This document shows, one piece after another, positions 34,500-43,189 of a stretch of 64,000 bases of DNA. This stretch comes from Sphingosinicellaceae bacterium. Its GTDB lineage: Bacteria > Pseudomonadota > Alphaproteobacteria > Sphingomonadales > Sphingomonadaceae. Location: contig CP079108.1 in NCBI GenBank assembly GCA_019285715.1, positions 3,549,001-3,613,000 of the forward strand. The letters run 5' to 3'. Both the position numbers and the translations under genes were made by a program. Each line of letters begins with the position of its first letter. Position 1 is the stretch's first letter. Below the pieces are notes generated by a model. It was not told where the DNA came from and ran no database searches. It saw only the letters and a list, made by a program, of their open reading frames with translations.

Positions 34500-35571
34500 G
34501 GCGGACGAACGACACCGGCGCGGTCGTGGTCAGGGTGATCGACCCACCGCTCGCGGCCTGGAAGATTTCCCCGTCCATGACGACGCTCGGCCGGCCGCCT
34601 TCGATTCGGATGGTCTCGCCGCCCTCGAGGTGAAGGCCGCCGATCGAGCGGTTGCCGAGGCGGCCGATCAGGACCTCGAACGCGATGCGGATCATGGTGA
34701 TCGGGTTCTGCTCGATCGCCATCATCTTGAGAGTGCCGCCGATGCCGTTCGGACGGATGTTGAGCGCGATGCGTTCGAGCGTCGTCACCATCACGACCAT
34801 GAAGTTGCCCTCCTGCCGGCCGTCGCCGCGGGTCAGCCGCATGCGGTCGTTGCGGCCCGGCAGCCATGTCGCCTTGATCCCGAGGACGACGCCGAAGACC
34901 ATCGCAACCGCGGCAAGGAAGTGGCTGAGCCAGTTGGGCAGGCCGAGCGGATAGATCTTCTCGCGGCAGAACAGGATGATCGAGGCAAGGCCCGCACCGC
35001 CAAGGAACATGCCGAGCACCGGGCGGGTGTTGTCCTGGCCCGTGGTCAGCGCGATCAGTTGGCGATGGACGACGTGCGGGTCCATGCCGTCGCTGGCGAT
35101 GCGCACGAGCTGGCGCAGCGCGCCCAGCGCGTCGCCCTGGGCACCGAGATCGAGAGCGATGAGGTTGGTCTTGCCGTTCGGCAGCACCGCGACCGGTGGA
35201 ATGCGCCCGTCAAAATGGCCGCCGAGGTGCAATTCGGTCAACGCCGCCTGGACGGTGCCGTCGCCGCCGTTGATCGCCAGCACCATCGGCTTCATCCGGG
35301 CGATCGTGCGCAGCGCCTCCGGCACCTCGCTGACGTCCTCGACCTCATAGTGGAAGATGTTGGGGTGCGCGGCGACGAAGCTGCGGACCTGCGGCAGGAT
35401 CGCGAGGTTGCCGGTCGAGCGCGGATTCGACAGCAGCGCAATCACTGGCATCGGATTTGGCGAAGCGACCGGCGGCGCGGTTCCGGCAACTGTCGGGCCG
35501 CTGACCGCCGAGAGCTTTGCCGCGATCGGCTTGACGCGTGCCAGCAAGCTTAGCGGGAGGCTGGCGTTCAC
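34489..35571 (-). CDS. Lipid kinase, ceramide/diacylglycerol kinase family (cpgB position)
   Basis: A 360-residue DAGK/LCB5-type lipid kinase with the ATP-site motif NGGDGTVQAAL, preceded by ALLSNPRSTGN and followed by VLPNGKTNLIALDLG; the C-terminal beta domain ends in GGSITLTTTAPVSFVRLA. Its place among spt, ceramide synthase and a DUF2141 gene points to phosphorylation of ceramide, as by the Caulobacter ceramide kinase. Diacylglycerol remains possible. The GTG start at 35571 overlaps the DUF2141 stop (GTGA). Confidence 0.83.
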   Translation of the reverse strand: MNASLPLSLLARVKPIAAKLSAVSGPTVAGTAPPVASPNPMPVIALLSNPRSTGNLAILPQVRSFVAAHPNIFHYEVEDVSEVPEALRTIARMKPMVLAINGGDGTVQAALTELHLGGHFDGRIPPVAVLPNGKTNLIALDLGAQGDALGALRQLVRIASDGMDPHVVHRQLIALTTGQDNTRPVLGMFLGGAGLASIILFCREKIYPLGLPNWLSHFLAAVAMVFGVVLGIKATWLPGRNDRMRLTRGDGRQEGNFMVVMVTTLERIALNIRPNGIGGTLKMMAIEQNPITMIRIAFEVLIGRLGNRSIGGLHLEGGETIRIEGGRPSVVMDGEIFQAASGGSITLTTTAPVSFVRLAA

Positions 35572-36059
35572 AGGTAGTTCAGCCGGATATCGACGGTCGT
35601 CAGCCCGGTGCCGGCGGCAAAAGCGACCTTGCCGACGTCGGGCTTCGACCAGCCGAGCTTGGGATTGTTCGAGAAGCCGCCGCCGTCCTTGAAGATATTG
35701 GCGTGATGGTCGCCGTTGCGGTCATGGAGGACCGCAACGCCGTAACGGCCGGCACCCGGCAGCGCGACGCAGACATCGGCGTCACCGCTCGCCGGCACCG
35801 CGACGTCGATGCGGCGTACATAGCGGCCCGAAACCAGCCAATCGGCGCTGGTCGCCTGGTAGGTCGAGACGCGGATCAGGCCCTCGCGATCCTTGAATCC
35901 ATGGATCTTGACGAGCAGCGCGGCCGCGTGCCCGGAGCACGCTGCGGCATCGGGTCCGATCGCCTGCGCCCCCCCCGGCTGGGCAAGTGCGGCAACCAGT
36001 GCGACGCCAAGTCGTGCCCCGAGTCGTGCAGCGCCGCGCGCGAGCTTCACTTTTGCCAT
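35568..36059 (-). CDS. DUF2141 exported protein of the sphingolipid locus (cpgA position)
   Basis: A 163-residue exported beta-rich protein: signal-peptide-like ARLGARLGVALVAALAQPGG, then the DUF2141 domain (LLVKIHGFKDREGLIRVSTY, GRYGVAVLHDRNGDHHANIF, KLGWSKPDVGKVAF). The DxNxD-like run DRNGDHH may bind calcium. The family's role is unknown. It heads the three-gene minus-strand unit with the kinase and the nucleotidyltransferase-like gene, and is divergent from the LptF-like gene across 96 bases. A periplasmic sphingolipid-binding or modifying role is only inferred. Confidence 0.75.
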   Translation of the reverse strand: MAKVKLARGAARLGARLGVALVAALAQPGGAQAIGPDAAACSGHAAALLVKIHGFKDREGLIRVSTYQATSADWLVSGRYVRRIDVAVPASGDADVCVALPGAGRYGVAVLHDRNGDHHANIFKDGGGFSNNPKLGWSKPDVGKVAFAAGTGLTTVDIRLNYL

Positions 36060-36155
36060 GACCTTCGGTTAGCGCCGCCGTATAGGCGGCACGCAGACGA
36101 GCAGCCTGAATGGTCCGCATCTGCGGCTAAAATTTGTCCGAGGGACGGCAGCAAT

Positions 36156-37376
36156 TTGGGACTACTGACCCGCTTCGACCGCTACCTCGCCCGGTTGATC
36201 CTGGTACCGCTGATCGCGTGCCTGACGATCGCGGCGATGTTGCTGCTGCTCGACAAGATGCTCAAGCTGTTCGATTTCGTCATGAACGAGGGCGGCCCGG
36301 TGTCGGTCGTCTGGCGCATGCTGGGCAATCTGATCCCCGAATATCTGTCGCTCGGCATCCCGATCGGAGTGATGCTGGGCATCCTTCTCGCCTTCCGCAG
36401 CCTCGCGATTTCGAGCGAACTCGACGCGCTGCGGGCCGTCGGCATCTCCTACAATCGGCTACTCCGGGTCCCGATGATCTTCGCCGCGGTGTTCGCGGTG
36501 ATCAATTTCGGCATCGTCGGCTACCTCCAGCCGTATTCGCGCTACGCCTATGAGGGGCTGCGCTTCGAGCTGCGCTCCGGCGCGCTCGGCGCCAGCATCA
36601 AGGTCGGCGAGTTCGCCAAGCTCGGCAAGGGCATGACGCTCAGGGTCGAGCGTTCGGAGAATCGCGGCCGCGACCTGTTCGGGCTGTTCGTGCGGGCCGA
36701 GGGCAAGGACGGCAAGGCGCTCGCAGTCACCGCAAACACCGGCACCTTCCTGTCGACCGACGACCCCGACGTCATCCTGCTGCGCCTCCACCACGGCACT
36801 CTGGTCCACAGCAACGGCGACAAGCAGCTGCCGCGCGTGCTGTCGTTCGACCAGCACGACTTGCCGATCAACCTGCCGACGATGGAGAACTTCCGCGCCC
36901 GCGGCGACCGCAACCTCGAGCTGACGGTGCCCGAGCTGGCGCGCGTCGACCTCGATCCCAAGGCCGGGGCGCTCGACAAGTTGCAGAGCGCCTCGACGCT
37001 GAACCGGCGCCTCGTGCAGTGCGTGGTGATGTTCGTGCTGCCGTTCCTCGGCCTCGCGCTGGCGGTCCCGCCGAAGCGCTCGAGCTCGGCGCTCGGAGTA
37101 TTCGTCGCGATCGTGCTGATCGTCACCTATCACAAGATCAGCGAGTATGGAGAGCGCATGGGCTCGATCGGCCGCGTCGACCCGGTGCTGGCACAGTGGA
37201 TCCCGTTCACCATCTTCACCGCAATCAGCCTGTGGATGTACTACGTCCTCGCCTACAAGCCGGGGGGCCAGCCGATCGGCTTCCTCGACCGATGGTTCGC
37301 CAAGCTCGCGAGCCTGGTCACCAAGGCGGCACGGCGGGCGACGCCGTACCGCGACAGCGCGCTGTCGGCAGGCTGA
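36156..37376 (+). CDS. LptF-like YjgP/YjgQ family permease
   Basis: A 406-residue permease with N-terminal helices (FDRYLARLILVPLIACL, LDKMLKLFDFV, LSLGIPIGVMLGILLAFRSL, SELDALRAVGISYNRLL), a central periplasmic beta-jellyroll and C-terminal helices. This is the LptF fold, part of the LPS export bridge. Together with the next gene it forms a pair inside a sphingolipid locus. The start is TTG at 36156, chosen for the GAGGGA ribosome site at 36140-36145 and homology beginning at LTRFDRYLARL. No ATG fits. Confidence 0.87.
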   Translation: MGLLTRFDRYLARLILVPLIACLTIAAMLLLLDKMLKLFDFVMNEGGPVSVVWRMLGNLIPEYLSLGIPIGVMLGILLAFRSLAISSELDALRAVGISYNRLLRVPMIFAAVFAVINFGIVGYLQPYSRYAYEGLRFELRSGALGASIKVGEFAKLGKGMTLRVERSENRGRDLFGLFVRAEGKDGKALAVTANTGTFLSTDDPDVILLRLHHGTLVHSNGDKQLPRVLSFDQHDLPINLPTMENFRARGDRNLELTVPELARVDLDPKAGALDKLQSASTLNRRLVQCVVMFVLPFLGLALAVPPKRSSSALGVFVAIVLIVTYHKISEYGERMGSIGRVDPVLAQWIPFTIFTAISLWMYYVLAYKPGGQPIGFLDRWFAKLASLVTKAARRATPYRDSALSAG

Positions 37377-37381
37377 ACCCT

Positions 37382-38470
37382 ATGGCCATGTTTCCGTCGG
37401 CGACGATCGCCCGCTATACCGCGCGCCTGTTCCTGATCCGCACGTTCGCGTTCCTGGCTGGCCTCGTGGTCATCCTCGAGACACTCGACCTGCTCGGCGA
37501 ATCGAGCGCGATCCTCGCGGTCGCGGGCAACGGCGAGCATCAGCTCTGGCATTACGTGGCGTTGCGCGTGCCGCAGCTGATCCAGCTGTTCCTGCCGTTC
37601 TCGGTGCTGCTCGGCACGCTGGTGACGCTGGCGACGCTCAACCAGAACAGCGAGGTCGTTATCTTCAAGTCGGCGGGCATCTCCGCGCATCAGATCCTCA
37701 GCCCGCTGATCCTCGCCGCATTCGGCATCGCGGTCGCCAATTTCGCCTTCAACGAACGCATCGGGGTGCGCGCGACCGAGACCCTCGATGCCTGGCAGGC
37801 GGTCAACTACAAGTCCGTCCCCCAGACCAGCGGGGTAATGACGGAGCAGTGGGTGCGCGGCGGCGACGACCTGTTCCACGCGACGACGGTGCGCGGCCAC
37901 GGCGACGCGACCCGACTCGGCGACGTCGTCATCTACGACCGAGACGGCAACCGCCTGACCCGCATCGTGCGCGCCGAGAGCGCACGCCCTGTACCCGGCG
38001 GGTGGGAATTGACCCAGGTCCGCAGCTTCGACGTCGCCAAGGGCATCGAGACCCCGAGCCCGACGCTGAACTTCCCCAGCACCGTCATCGCGCCGCAGTT
38101 CACCGCCGGCACCATCGAGCCGAGCCACGTGCCGTTCTGGGACCTGCTCACCGACATCGAGCGCCAGCGCGATGCGGGCAAGAACGTCGACTCCCTCGTC
38201 GCGGCCGCGAACCACAAAATCTCGGGGCCGTTGTCGGCGGTGCTGATGCCGCTGCTCGGCGCGGTCGCGGCGTTCGGGCTGGCGCGTTCGGGCCGGCTGT
38301 TCGTCCGCGCCGTGATCGGCATGTTCCTCGGCTTCGCGTTCTTCGTCGCCGACAACTTCATGGCGGCGATGGGGAATTTCGGCACGGTTCCGCCCATCCT
38401 GGCGGCATGGGCACCGTTCATGCTGTTCTTCCTGATCGGCGAGACCGTGCTGTTCCGCACCGAGGAGTGA
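37382..38470 (+). CDS. LptG-like YjgP/YjgQ family permease
   Basis: A 362-residue LptG-type permease (TIARYTARLFLIRTFAFLAG, LIQLFLPFSVLLGTLVTLAT, EVVIFKSAGISAHQIL), with the periplasmic jellyroll and three C-terminal helices (FVRAVIGMFLGFAFFVADNF). It starts five bases after the LptF-like stop and overlaps the flippase gene (GTGA). In the canonical system LptF and LptG heterodimerise with LptB2. No LptB or LptC gene is in the window, so a shared ATPase would be needed. Confidence 0.88.
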   Translation: MAMFPSATIARYTARLFLIRTFAFLAGLVVILETLDLLGESSAILAVAGNGEHQLWHYVALRVPQLIQLFLPFSVLLGTLVTLATLNQNSEVVIFKSAGISAHQILSPLILAAFGIAVANFAFNERIGVRATETLDAWQAVNYKSVPQTSGVMTEQWVRGGDDLFHATTVRGHGDATRLGDVVIYDRDGNRLTRIVRAESARPVPGGWELTQVRSFDVAKGIETPSPTLNFPSTVIAPQFTAGTIEPSHVPFWDLLTDIERQRDAGKNVDSLVAAANHKISGPLSAVLMPLLGAVAAFGLARSGRLFVRAVIGMFLGFAFFVADNFMAAMGNFGTVPPILAAWAPFMLFFLIGETVLFRTEE

Positions 38471-40017
38471 GCGCCGAGCGGCGCGAGGTCACCACTCGCG
38501 ACGTCGCTCGCGCTGCCGGAGTCAGTGTCGTCTCCCGCCTCGGCGCGGTCGTCGAGGTCCTCACCACCCCCGCCCTGACCTGGCTGTTCGGGGTTCCCGC
38601 CTACGGAGTCTACACCGTCCTCGCCGCCGCCGTGACGCTCTGCCAGGGCACCGTCGACTGCGCCATGACCAGCGTCCTCCAGCGCGTTGTCCCCCAGGCC
38701 CGAGACGAGGACGAAGCCGCCGCCGCGGTCAAATGGGCGCTGATCCTGGGGACCGGGCCGTCGATCGTCATCGCGTCGGTCGTCAGCGTGCTCGCTGGCC
38801 GCATCGCCCTGACCATCAACGCCGCCCCCGCCGACCGGCCCAGCCTCGCCGTCGCCGTGATCCTGTTCGCCTGGGCCTTGCCCCTCAACAGCCTCGTCGA
38901 AGTGACCACGGCCGCGGTTCGTGCCCGGCACGTCTTCGGCCCGGAAATCCGCCTCAAGGTGTTCTGGGAGCAGGTCATCAAGCTCGGGCTGGCGGCCGGC
39001 CTCGGGCTGGCGGGTTTCGCCCTGGGGGTCGGCTGGGGACGCGGCGCATTGGCACTAGCGCTGGCCCACCTCGGCTCGCAGGTCGCTGTCGGTGCGCTCG
39101 GGCTCCAGCTCGTCGCGCGCTTCTACGATGTCGGCCAGATCTGGCGAGCGCCGCTCCACGTCGCGCAGGCGCGGCACATGCTCGCCTACGGAGCGGGTAT
39201 CATTCCGGCGAACCTGCTGCGCCGCGCGCTGACCGACCTGCCCGCGATCCTGCTAAACCGCTGGCTGCCCGGCACCAGCGGCGCGGTCGCGGCGGGCCTG
39301 TACGGCATCGCCCGCAAGCTCAGCAGCATCCCGCAGCTGGTCCGAACCGTCTTCGCCTACGTGATGTCACCGCTGGCGTCCTCGCAGGCGGCGCACGACC
39401 GCGCCCGCATTGCGCCGCTGTTCGGCTTCGCGACCCGGCTCGCCACCGCGCTCGCGCTCCCGCTGGCCGCCGCGATCATCGGCATCGGGCCGATCCTCCT
39501 CGGGGGCTTCGCGCCCGGTGCCGGAGCGGCCTTCCCCCTCCTCGTGCTGCTCGTCGGCGCCCGCGCTGCCGAAGCCGTCGCCGGCCCCGCCAGCTCGGTT
39601 GTCGAGATCATCGGCCATCGCGCCCGCCCGACGATCAACGCCGTCCTCGGCCTCATCGTCTGGCTCGGGCTGGCGTGGTGCCTTGTTCCCCGGCTGGGTG
39701 CGACCGGCATGGCGGCGGCAGTCGGTGCCTCGATCGTCGTCAGCGCCTGGGCGGCGCTGGCGCAACTCGCGGCCTACGACCGCCTCGCGCCGTTCGCGGC
39801 TCCCTATTGGCGCGTTGCCGGCATGGCGGTCATAGGAGCGGCCGTGACGATCGGCGTCGGGCTGGCCCCCTGGGGATGGGTCGCCGTCCTGCCCATCGCG
39901 ATGTTCAGCGGCTGGGCGACGCTCCGCTACGGATTGTCGCTGGCCGACCGCGCGGCACTCGGTAGCCTTGGTCGGCGTTTAGGCGTCGGGGTAGCGCAGA
40001 TCACCGCGCAGCCCTAA
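38467..40017 (+). CDS. Oligosaccharide flippase / lipopolysaccharide biosynthesis membrane protein
   Basis: A 516-residue MOP-superfamily transporter (Wzx/MurJ-like) with 12-14 hydrophobic segments, for example TPALTWLFGVPAYGVYTVLA and MLAYGAGIIPANLLRRALTD. Such proteins flip lipid-linked saccharides across the inner membrane. Here the start GTG at 38467 overlaps the LptG-like stop, so it is probably translated from the same transcript as the permease pair. Flipping of a glycosylated or phosphorylated sphingolipid is a plausible role, from context only. Confidence 0.82.
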   Translation: MSAERREVTTRDVARAAGVSVVSRLGAVVEVLTTPALTWLFGVPAYGVYTVLAAAVTLCQGTVDCAMTSVLQRVVPQARDEDEAAAAVKWALILGTGPSIVIASVVSVLAGRIALTINAAPADRPSLAVAVILFAWALPLNSLVEVTTAAVRARHVFGPEIRLKVFWEQVIKLGLAAGLGLAGFALGVGWGRGALALALAHLGSQVAVGALGLQLVARFYDVGQIWRAPLHVAQARHMLAYGAGIIPANLLRRALTDLPAILLNRWLPGTSGAVAAGLYGIARKLSSIPQLVRTVFAYVMSPLASSQAAHDRARIAPLFGFATRLATALALPLAAAIIGIGPILLGGFAPGAGAAFPLLVLLVGARAAEAVAGPASSVVEIIGHRARPTINAVLGLIVWLGLAWCLVPRLGATGMAAAVGASIVVSAWAALAQLAAYDRLAPFAAPYWRVAGMAVIGAAVTIGVGLAPWGWVAVLPIAMFSGWATLRYGLSLADRAALGSLGRRLGVGVAQITAQP

Positions 40018-40080
40018 CTCTATAAAGTCCTAAATCTGCCGCATTGGCCGCCTAACCAGCCGCCCGAACTTCAGGAGAAT

Positions 40081-40851
40081 ATGGTGAAGGCGCTTACCCT
40101 GCCCAAGCCCGGAATCTGGAACCGCTCGCATTATCTGAACAAGATGACGCTGAGCGAACTGGTCGTCGCCTATTTCCAGTATTACGCGATCCAGGCCTAT
40201 CTCGCGCTCGCCGTCGTCGCGGCAGCGGTCGCGGCTTATTATCCGCCGACGCTGCTGCAGGGCGTCGTCGCGACCGTGTTTGCGGTGCTCGTCTACCCGC
40301 TCGTCTGGTACGGCCTCCACCGCTTCGTTCTGCACGGCCGCTGGATGTTCAAGTCGCCGCTGACCGCCAAGACCTGGAAGCGTATCCACTACGACCACCA
40401 CCAAGACCCCAACCACCTCGAGATCCTGTTTGGCTCGCTGTCGACGACGCTGCCGCCGATCGTCATCATGACGATCCCGGTCGGCTGGCTGATCGGCGGC
40501 GTCGGCGGGGCTGCGGTCGCGCTGTGTGCCGGGCTGCTGACGACGTGCTTCTACGAGTTCTGCCACTGCATCCAGCACCTCTCGTACAAGCCGAAGAACC
40601 GCTATCTCGCATTGATGAAGGCGCGTCACATGGCGCACCACTTCCACGACGAGAGCGGCAATTTCGGCATCACCAACTTCGCCTGGGACAAGGCCTTCGG
40701 TACCTTCTACGAGCGCGAACAGCGCCCGGCGAAGTCGCCCACCGTGTTCAATCTCGGCTACACCGACGAGGTCGCGGAGACCTATCCGTGGGTCGCCGAG
40801 ATGTCGGGCGGCGTCGCCAAGGGCCATCCGCGGCAACGCCAGTCCGCATGA
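40081..40851 (+). CDS. Sterol desaturase / fatty acid hydroxylase family protein
   Basis: A 256-residue integral membrane di-iron enzyme with the histidine clusters HRFVLHG, HYDHHQDPNH, CHCIQHLSYKP and ARHMAHHFHDESGNFG between hydrophobic helices. The family hydroxylates or desaturates lipid chains. Translational overlap (ATGA) with the ceramide synthase gene suggests that it hydroxylates the acyl or long-chain-base part of the sphingolipid. A strong ribosome-binding site, AGGAGA, precedes the ATG at 40081. Confidence 0.88.
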   Translation: MVKALTLPKPGIWNRSHYLNKMTLSELVVAYFQYYAIQAYLALAVVAAAVAAYYPPTLLQGVVATVFAVLVYPLVWYGLHRFVLHGRWMFKSPLTAKTWKRIHYDHHQDPNHLEILFGSLSTTLPPIVIMTIPVGWLIGGVGGAAVALCAGLLTTCFYEFCHCIQHLSYKPKNRYLALMKARHMAHHFHDESGNFGITNFAWDKAFGTFYEREQRPAKSPTVFNLGYTDEVAETYPWVAEMSGGVAKGHPRQRQSA

Positions 40852-41987
40852 CCCTGACAATTCGCGCGGCGACGACGCCCGCCGATCACCGCGCTTTCGT
40901 CGACCTGCAGTGGGCGCTGTACGGCAGCGATCCGCACTGGGTGCCGCCGCTGAAGGGCGAAGCACTCGGGCTGATCGCGGGGCCGAAGAAAAACCCCTGG
41001 TTCGAGCACGCCCGCGCCGCTTTTTTCCTCGCCGAGCGTGACGGCAAGGTTGTCGGTCGCATCTCGGCGCAGGTCGACGACCTCGTCCTCGAATACCAGG
41101 GCAAGACGCTCGGTCAGTTCGGCATGTTCGAGAGCATCGACGACCAAGCCGTCGCCGACGCGCTGATCGCCGCCGCTGCCGGTTGGCTGCGCGGCCAGGG
41201 CATGAACCGGATGCAGGGACCGTTCTCGCTGTCGGTGTGGGATGAGGTGGGGCTCCACGTCACCGGCTTCGACAGCGATCCGACGATCATGATGGGCCAC
41301 GGCCTGCCCTACTATGAGCGGCTGCTGACGGCCGCCGGCTTCGCGCCCGTCAAGGACACCCACACCTGGCAGGTCGACATTACCCGCCTGTTCCCGCCGC
41401 TGGTCCAGAAGATCGTCGCGAACGGCGAGAAAAATCCGCGCATTCGAGTCCGGACACTCCGCAAGGCGCAGTTCGACAGCGAGTTCTCGACGATCCTCAA
41501 CATCCTGAACGATGCCTGGGCGACCAACTGGGGCTTCGTGCCGCTGACTCCGGCGGAGATCACGCACGCGGGCAAGAAATTCAAGCCGATCGTCTTCGAG
41601 GACCTGATTTACCTCGCCGATTACGACGGCGAGACCGTGGGCTTCATGATCGCGGTGCCCGACATGAACGAGGTCATCAAGGGTCTCGACGGCAGGCTGT
41701 TCCCGTTCGGCTGGATCAAGCTGCTGCGCCAGCTGCGCCGTCCGCGCAGCTTACGCATCCGCGTCCCCCTGATGGGCATCAAGAAGAAGTTCCAGGGCTC
41801 GCGCACCGCGTCGACGCTGGCGTTCATGATGATCGAGTACACCCGCCGCAATGCCCACAAGAAGTTCCACTCGACCGACGCCGAGATCGGCTGGATCCTC
41901 GAGGACAACGGCCCGATGCGCTCGATAGCCGAGGTTCTAAACGGCACGATTACGCGGACGTACCGGGTATTCGAGAAGGCGATCTAG
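40848..41987 (+). CDS. bcerS: Bacterial ceramide synthase (GNAT-fold N-acyltransferase)
   Basis: A 379-residue protein of the GNAT-like family that in Caulobacter N-acylates the long-chain base to give ceramide. Typical stretches are DLQWALYGSDPHWVPPLKGE, KKNPWFEHARAAFFLAERDG, GPFSLSVWDEVGLHVTGFDS and NDAWATNWGFVPLTPAEITH, with a C-terminal acyltransferase half (STLAFMMIEYTRRNA, EIGWILEDNGPMRSI). The start ATG 40848 overlaps the hydroxylase stop. It ends convergently with xthA, sharing CTAG. It completes the ceramide set with spt, acp, acyl ligase and cerR. Confidence 0.87.
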   Translation: MTLTIRAATTPADHRAFVDLQWALYGSDPHWVPPLKGEALGLIAGPKKNPWFEHARAAFFLAERDGKVVGRISAQVDDLVLEYQGKTLGQFGMFESIDDQAVADALIAAAAGWLRGQGMNRMQGPFSLSVWDEVGLHVTGFDSDPTIMMGHGLPYYERLLTAAGFAPVKDTHTWQVDITRLFPPLVQKIVANGEKNPRIRVRTLRKAQFDSEFSTILNILNDAWATNWGFVPLTPAEITHAGKKFKPIVFEDLIYLADYDGETVGFMIAVPDMNEVIKGLDGRLFPFGWIKLLRQLRRPRSLRIRVPLMGIKKKFQGSRTASTLAFMMIEYTRRNAHKKFHSTDAEIGWILEDNGPMRSIAEVLNGTITRTYRVFEKAI

Positions 41988-42754
41988 CTCCGGAGCGTGA
42001 TCCACGTCGGCGCGTGGTCGCTAGCCTTTTCCGCCGCCCGCACCTGCCGGTCGACCCCGGCGTCGAGCAACCGGTCTGCAAGCGCCGGCGATAGCAGCAG
42101 CCGGTCTATGCTGAGCCCGAGGTCGCGCGGCCACGCGCCCATCGTGTAGTCCCAGAAAGTATAAATCTTGCCGGTCGGGTGGACGGCGCGCAGGCCATCG
42201 GTCCAGCCCTGCCCGATCAGCGCCCGGTAGGCGGCGCGGCTCTCGGGCTGGCAAAGCGCATTGTCGGCCATGGCGCGCTCGCTGAAGGCGTCCTCGGTGG
42301 TCGGACAGACGTTGTAGTCGCCGGCCAGCACCACCGGCACTTCGCTCGCCAGCAGCCCCGCCGCGTGCGCGTGAAGGCGCGCGAACCAGCTCAGCTTGTA
42401 GTCGAACTTCGGGCCGGGAAACGGGTTGCCGTTGGGCAGGTACAGCGCCGCGACCAGCAGCCCATCGACCGCGGCCTCGAGGTAGCGCGACTGGACGTCC
42501 TCAGGATCGCCGGGCAGGCCGCGCTGGGTTTCGACCGCCGGCCGCTTCGACAGGATCGCGACGCCGTTCCAGCTCTTCTGGCCGTGGACGAGGGCATGGT
42601 ACCCCGCCGCCTCGATCGCGGCATGGGGGAAGTTCTCGTCGGGAGCCTTGAGCTCCTGCAGGCAGGCGACATCGGGTTGCGCCTCCGCCAGCCAGTCGAG
42701 CAGGCGCGGCAGGCGCGCGTTGATACCGTTGATGTTGAAGGTGGCTATGCGCAT
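41984..42754 (-). CDS. xthA: Exodeoxyribonuclease III
   Basis: A 256-residue exonuclease III/AP endonuclease of base-excision repair. Active-site stretches are ATFNINGIN (Asn7), CLQELKAPD (Glu34), AGDYNVCPT and SDHAPTWITL at the C-terminus. The ATG at 42754 begins the invariant RIATFNINGINARL; the open frame upstream does not belong. It is preceded by erpA on the same strand with a 46-base gap. Confidence 0.94.
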   Translation of the reverse strand: MRIATFNINGINARLPRLLDWLAEAQPDVACLQELKAPDENFPHAAIEAAGYHALVHGQKSWNGVAILSKRPAVETQRGLPGDPEDVQSRYLEAAVDGLLVAALYLPNGNPFPGPKFDYKLSWFARLHAHAAGLLASEVPVVLAGDYNVCPTTEDAFSERAMADNALCQPESRAAYRALIGQGWTDGLRAVHPTGKIYTFWDYTMGAWPRDLGLSIDRLLLSPALADRLLDAGVDRQVRAAEKASDHAPTWITLRS

Positions 42755-42800
42755 GAGCGGCGGTGTAGCGCCCCGCGCCGCGAACTCAAACGCCCGAAGC

Positions 42801-43130
42801 TCAGATGCCGAACGAAGTCCCGCAGCCGCAGCCGCTGGTCGCATTGGGGTTGGTGACTTCGAACGCCGCCGCGCCGATCTTTTCGACGAAATCGACCTGC
42901 GCACCCTCGAGAAACGGCAGGCTGACCGAGTCGACGAGCATCGTCACGCCGTCGGTCTCGGTAACCAGGTCGTCAGCACCGATCTCGTTCTCGAGCGCGA
43001 ACCGATACTGGAAGCCAGCGCACCCGCCCCCGTCGACTGCAAGGCGGAGCTTGAGGCCGGGCTTGCCCTGCTTGGCCGCGATCGCGGCGACCCGCGCAGC
43101 GGCGGCGGGCATCAGGATGGGTGCGCTCAT
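42801..43130 (-). CDS. erpA: Iron-sulfur cluster insertion protein ErpA
   Basis: A 109-residue A-type Fe-S carrier that hands clusters to apoproteins. The three cluster cysteines are Cys37 (DGGGCAGFQY), Cys101 and Cys103 (SGCGCGTSF). Length and order are typical. The linkage erpA-xthA is common in alphaproteobacteria and supports the call of ErpA over IscA. Confidence 0.92.
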   Translation of the reverse strand: MSAPILMPAAAARVAAIAAKQGKPGLKLRLAVDGGGCAGFQYRFALENEIGADDLVTETDGVTMLVDSVSLPFLEGAQVDFVEKIGAAAFEVTNPNATSGCGCGTSFGI

Positions 43131-43189
43131 GGACAGGATGTAGGCGCTTGCAGGCTCCGCTTCAATCGCGGTGCCGGCGCTCCTCGCGG

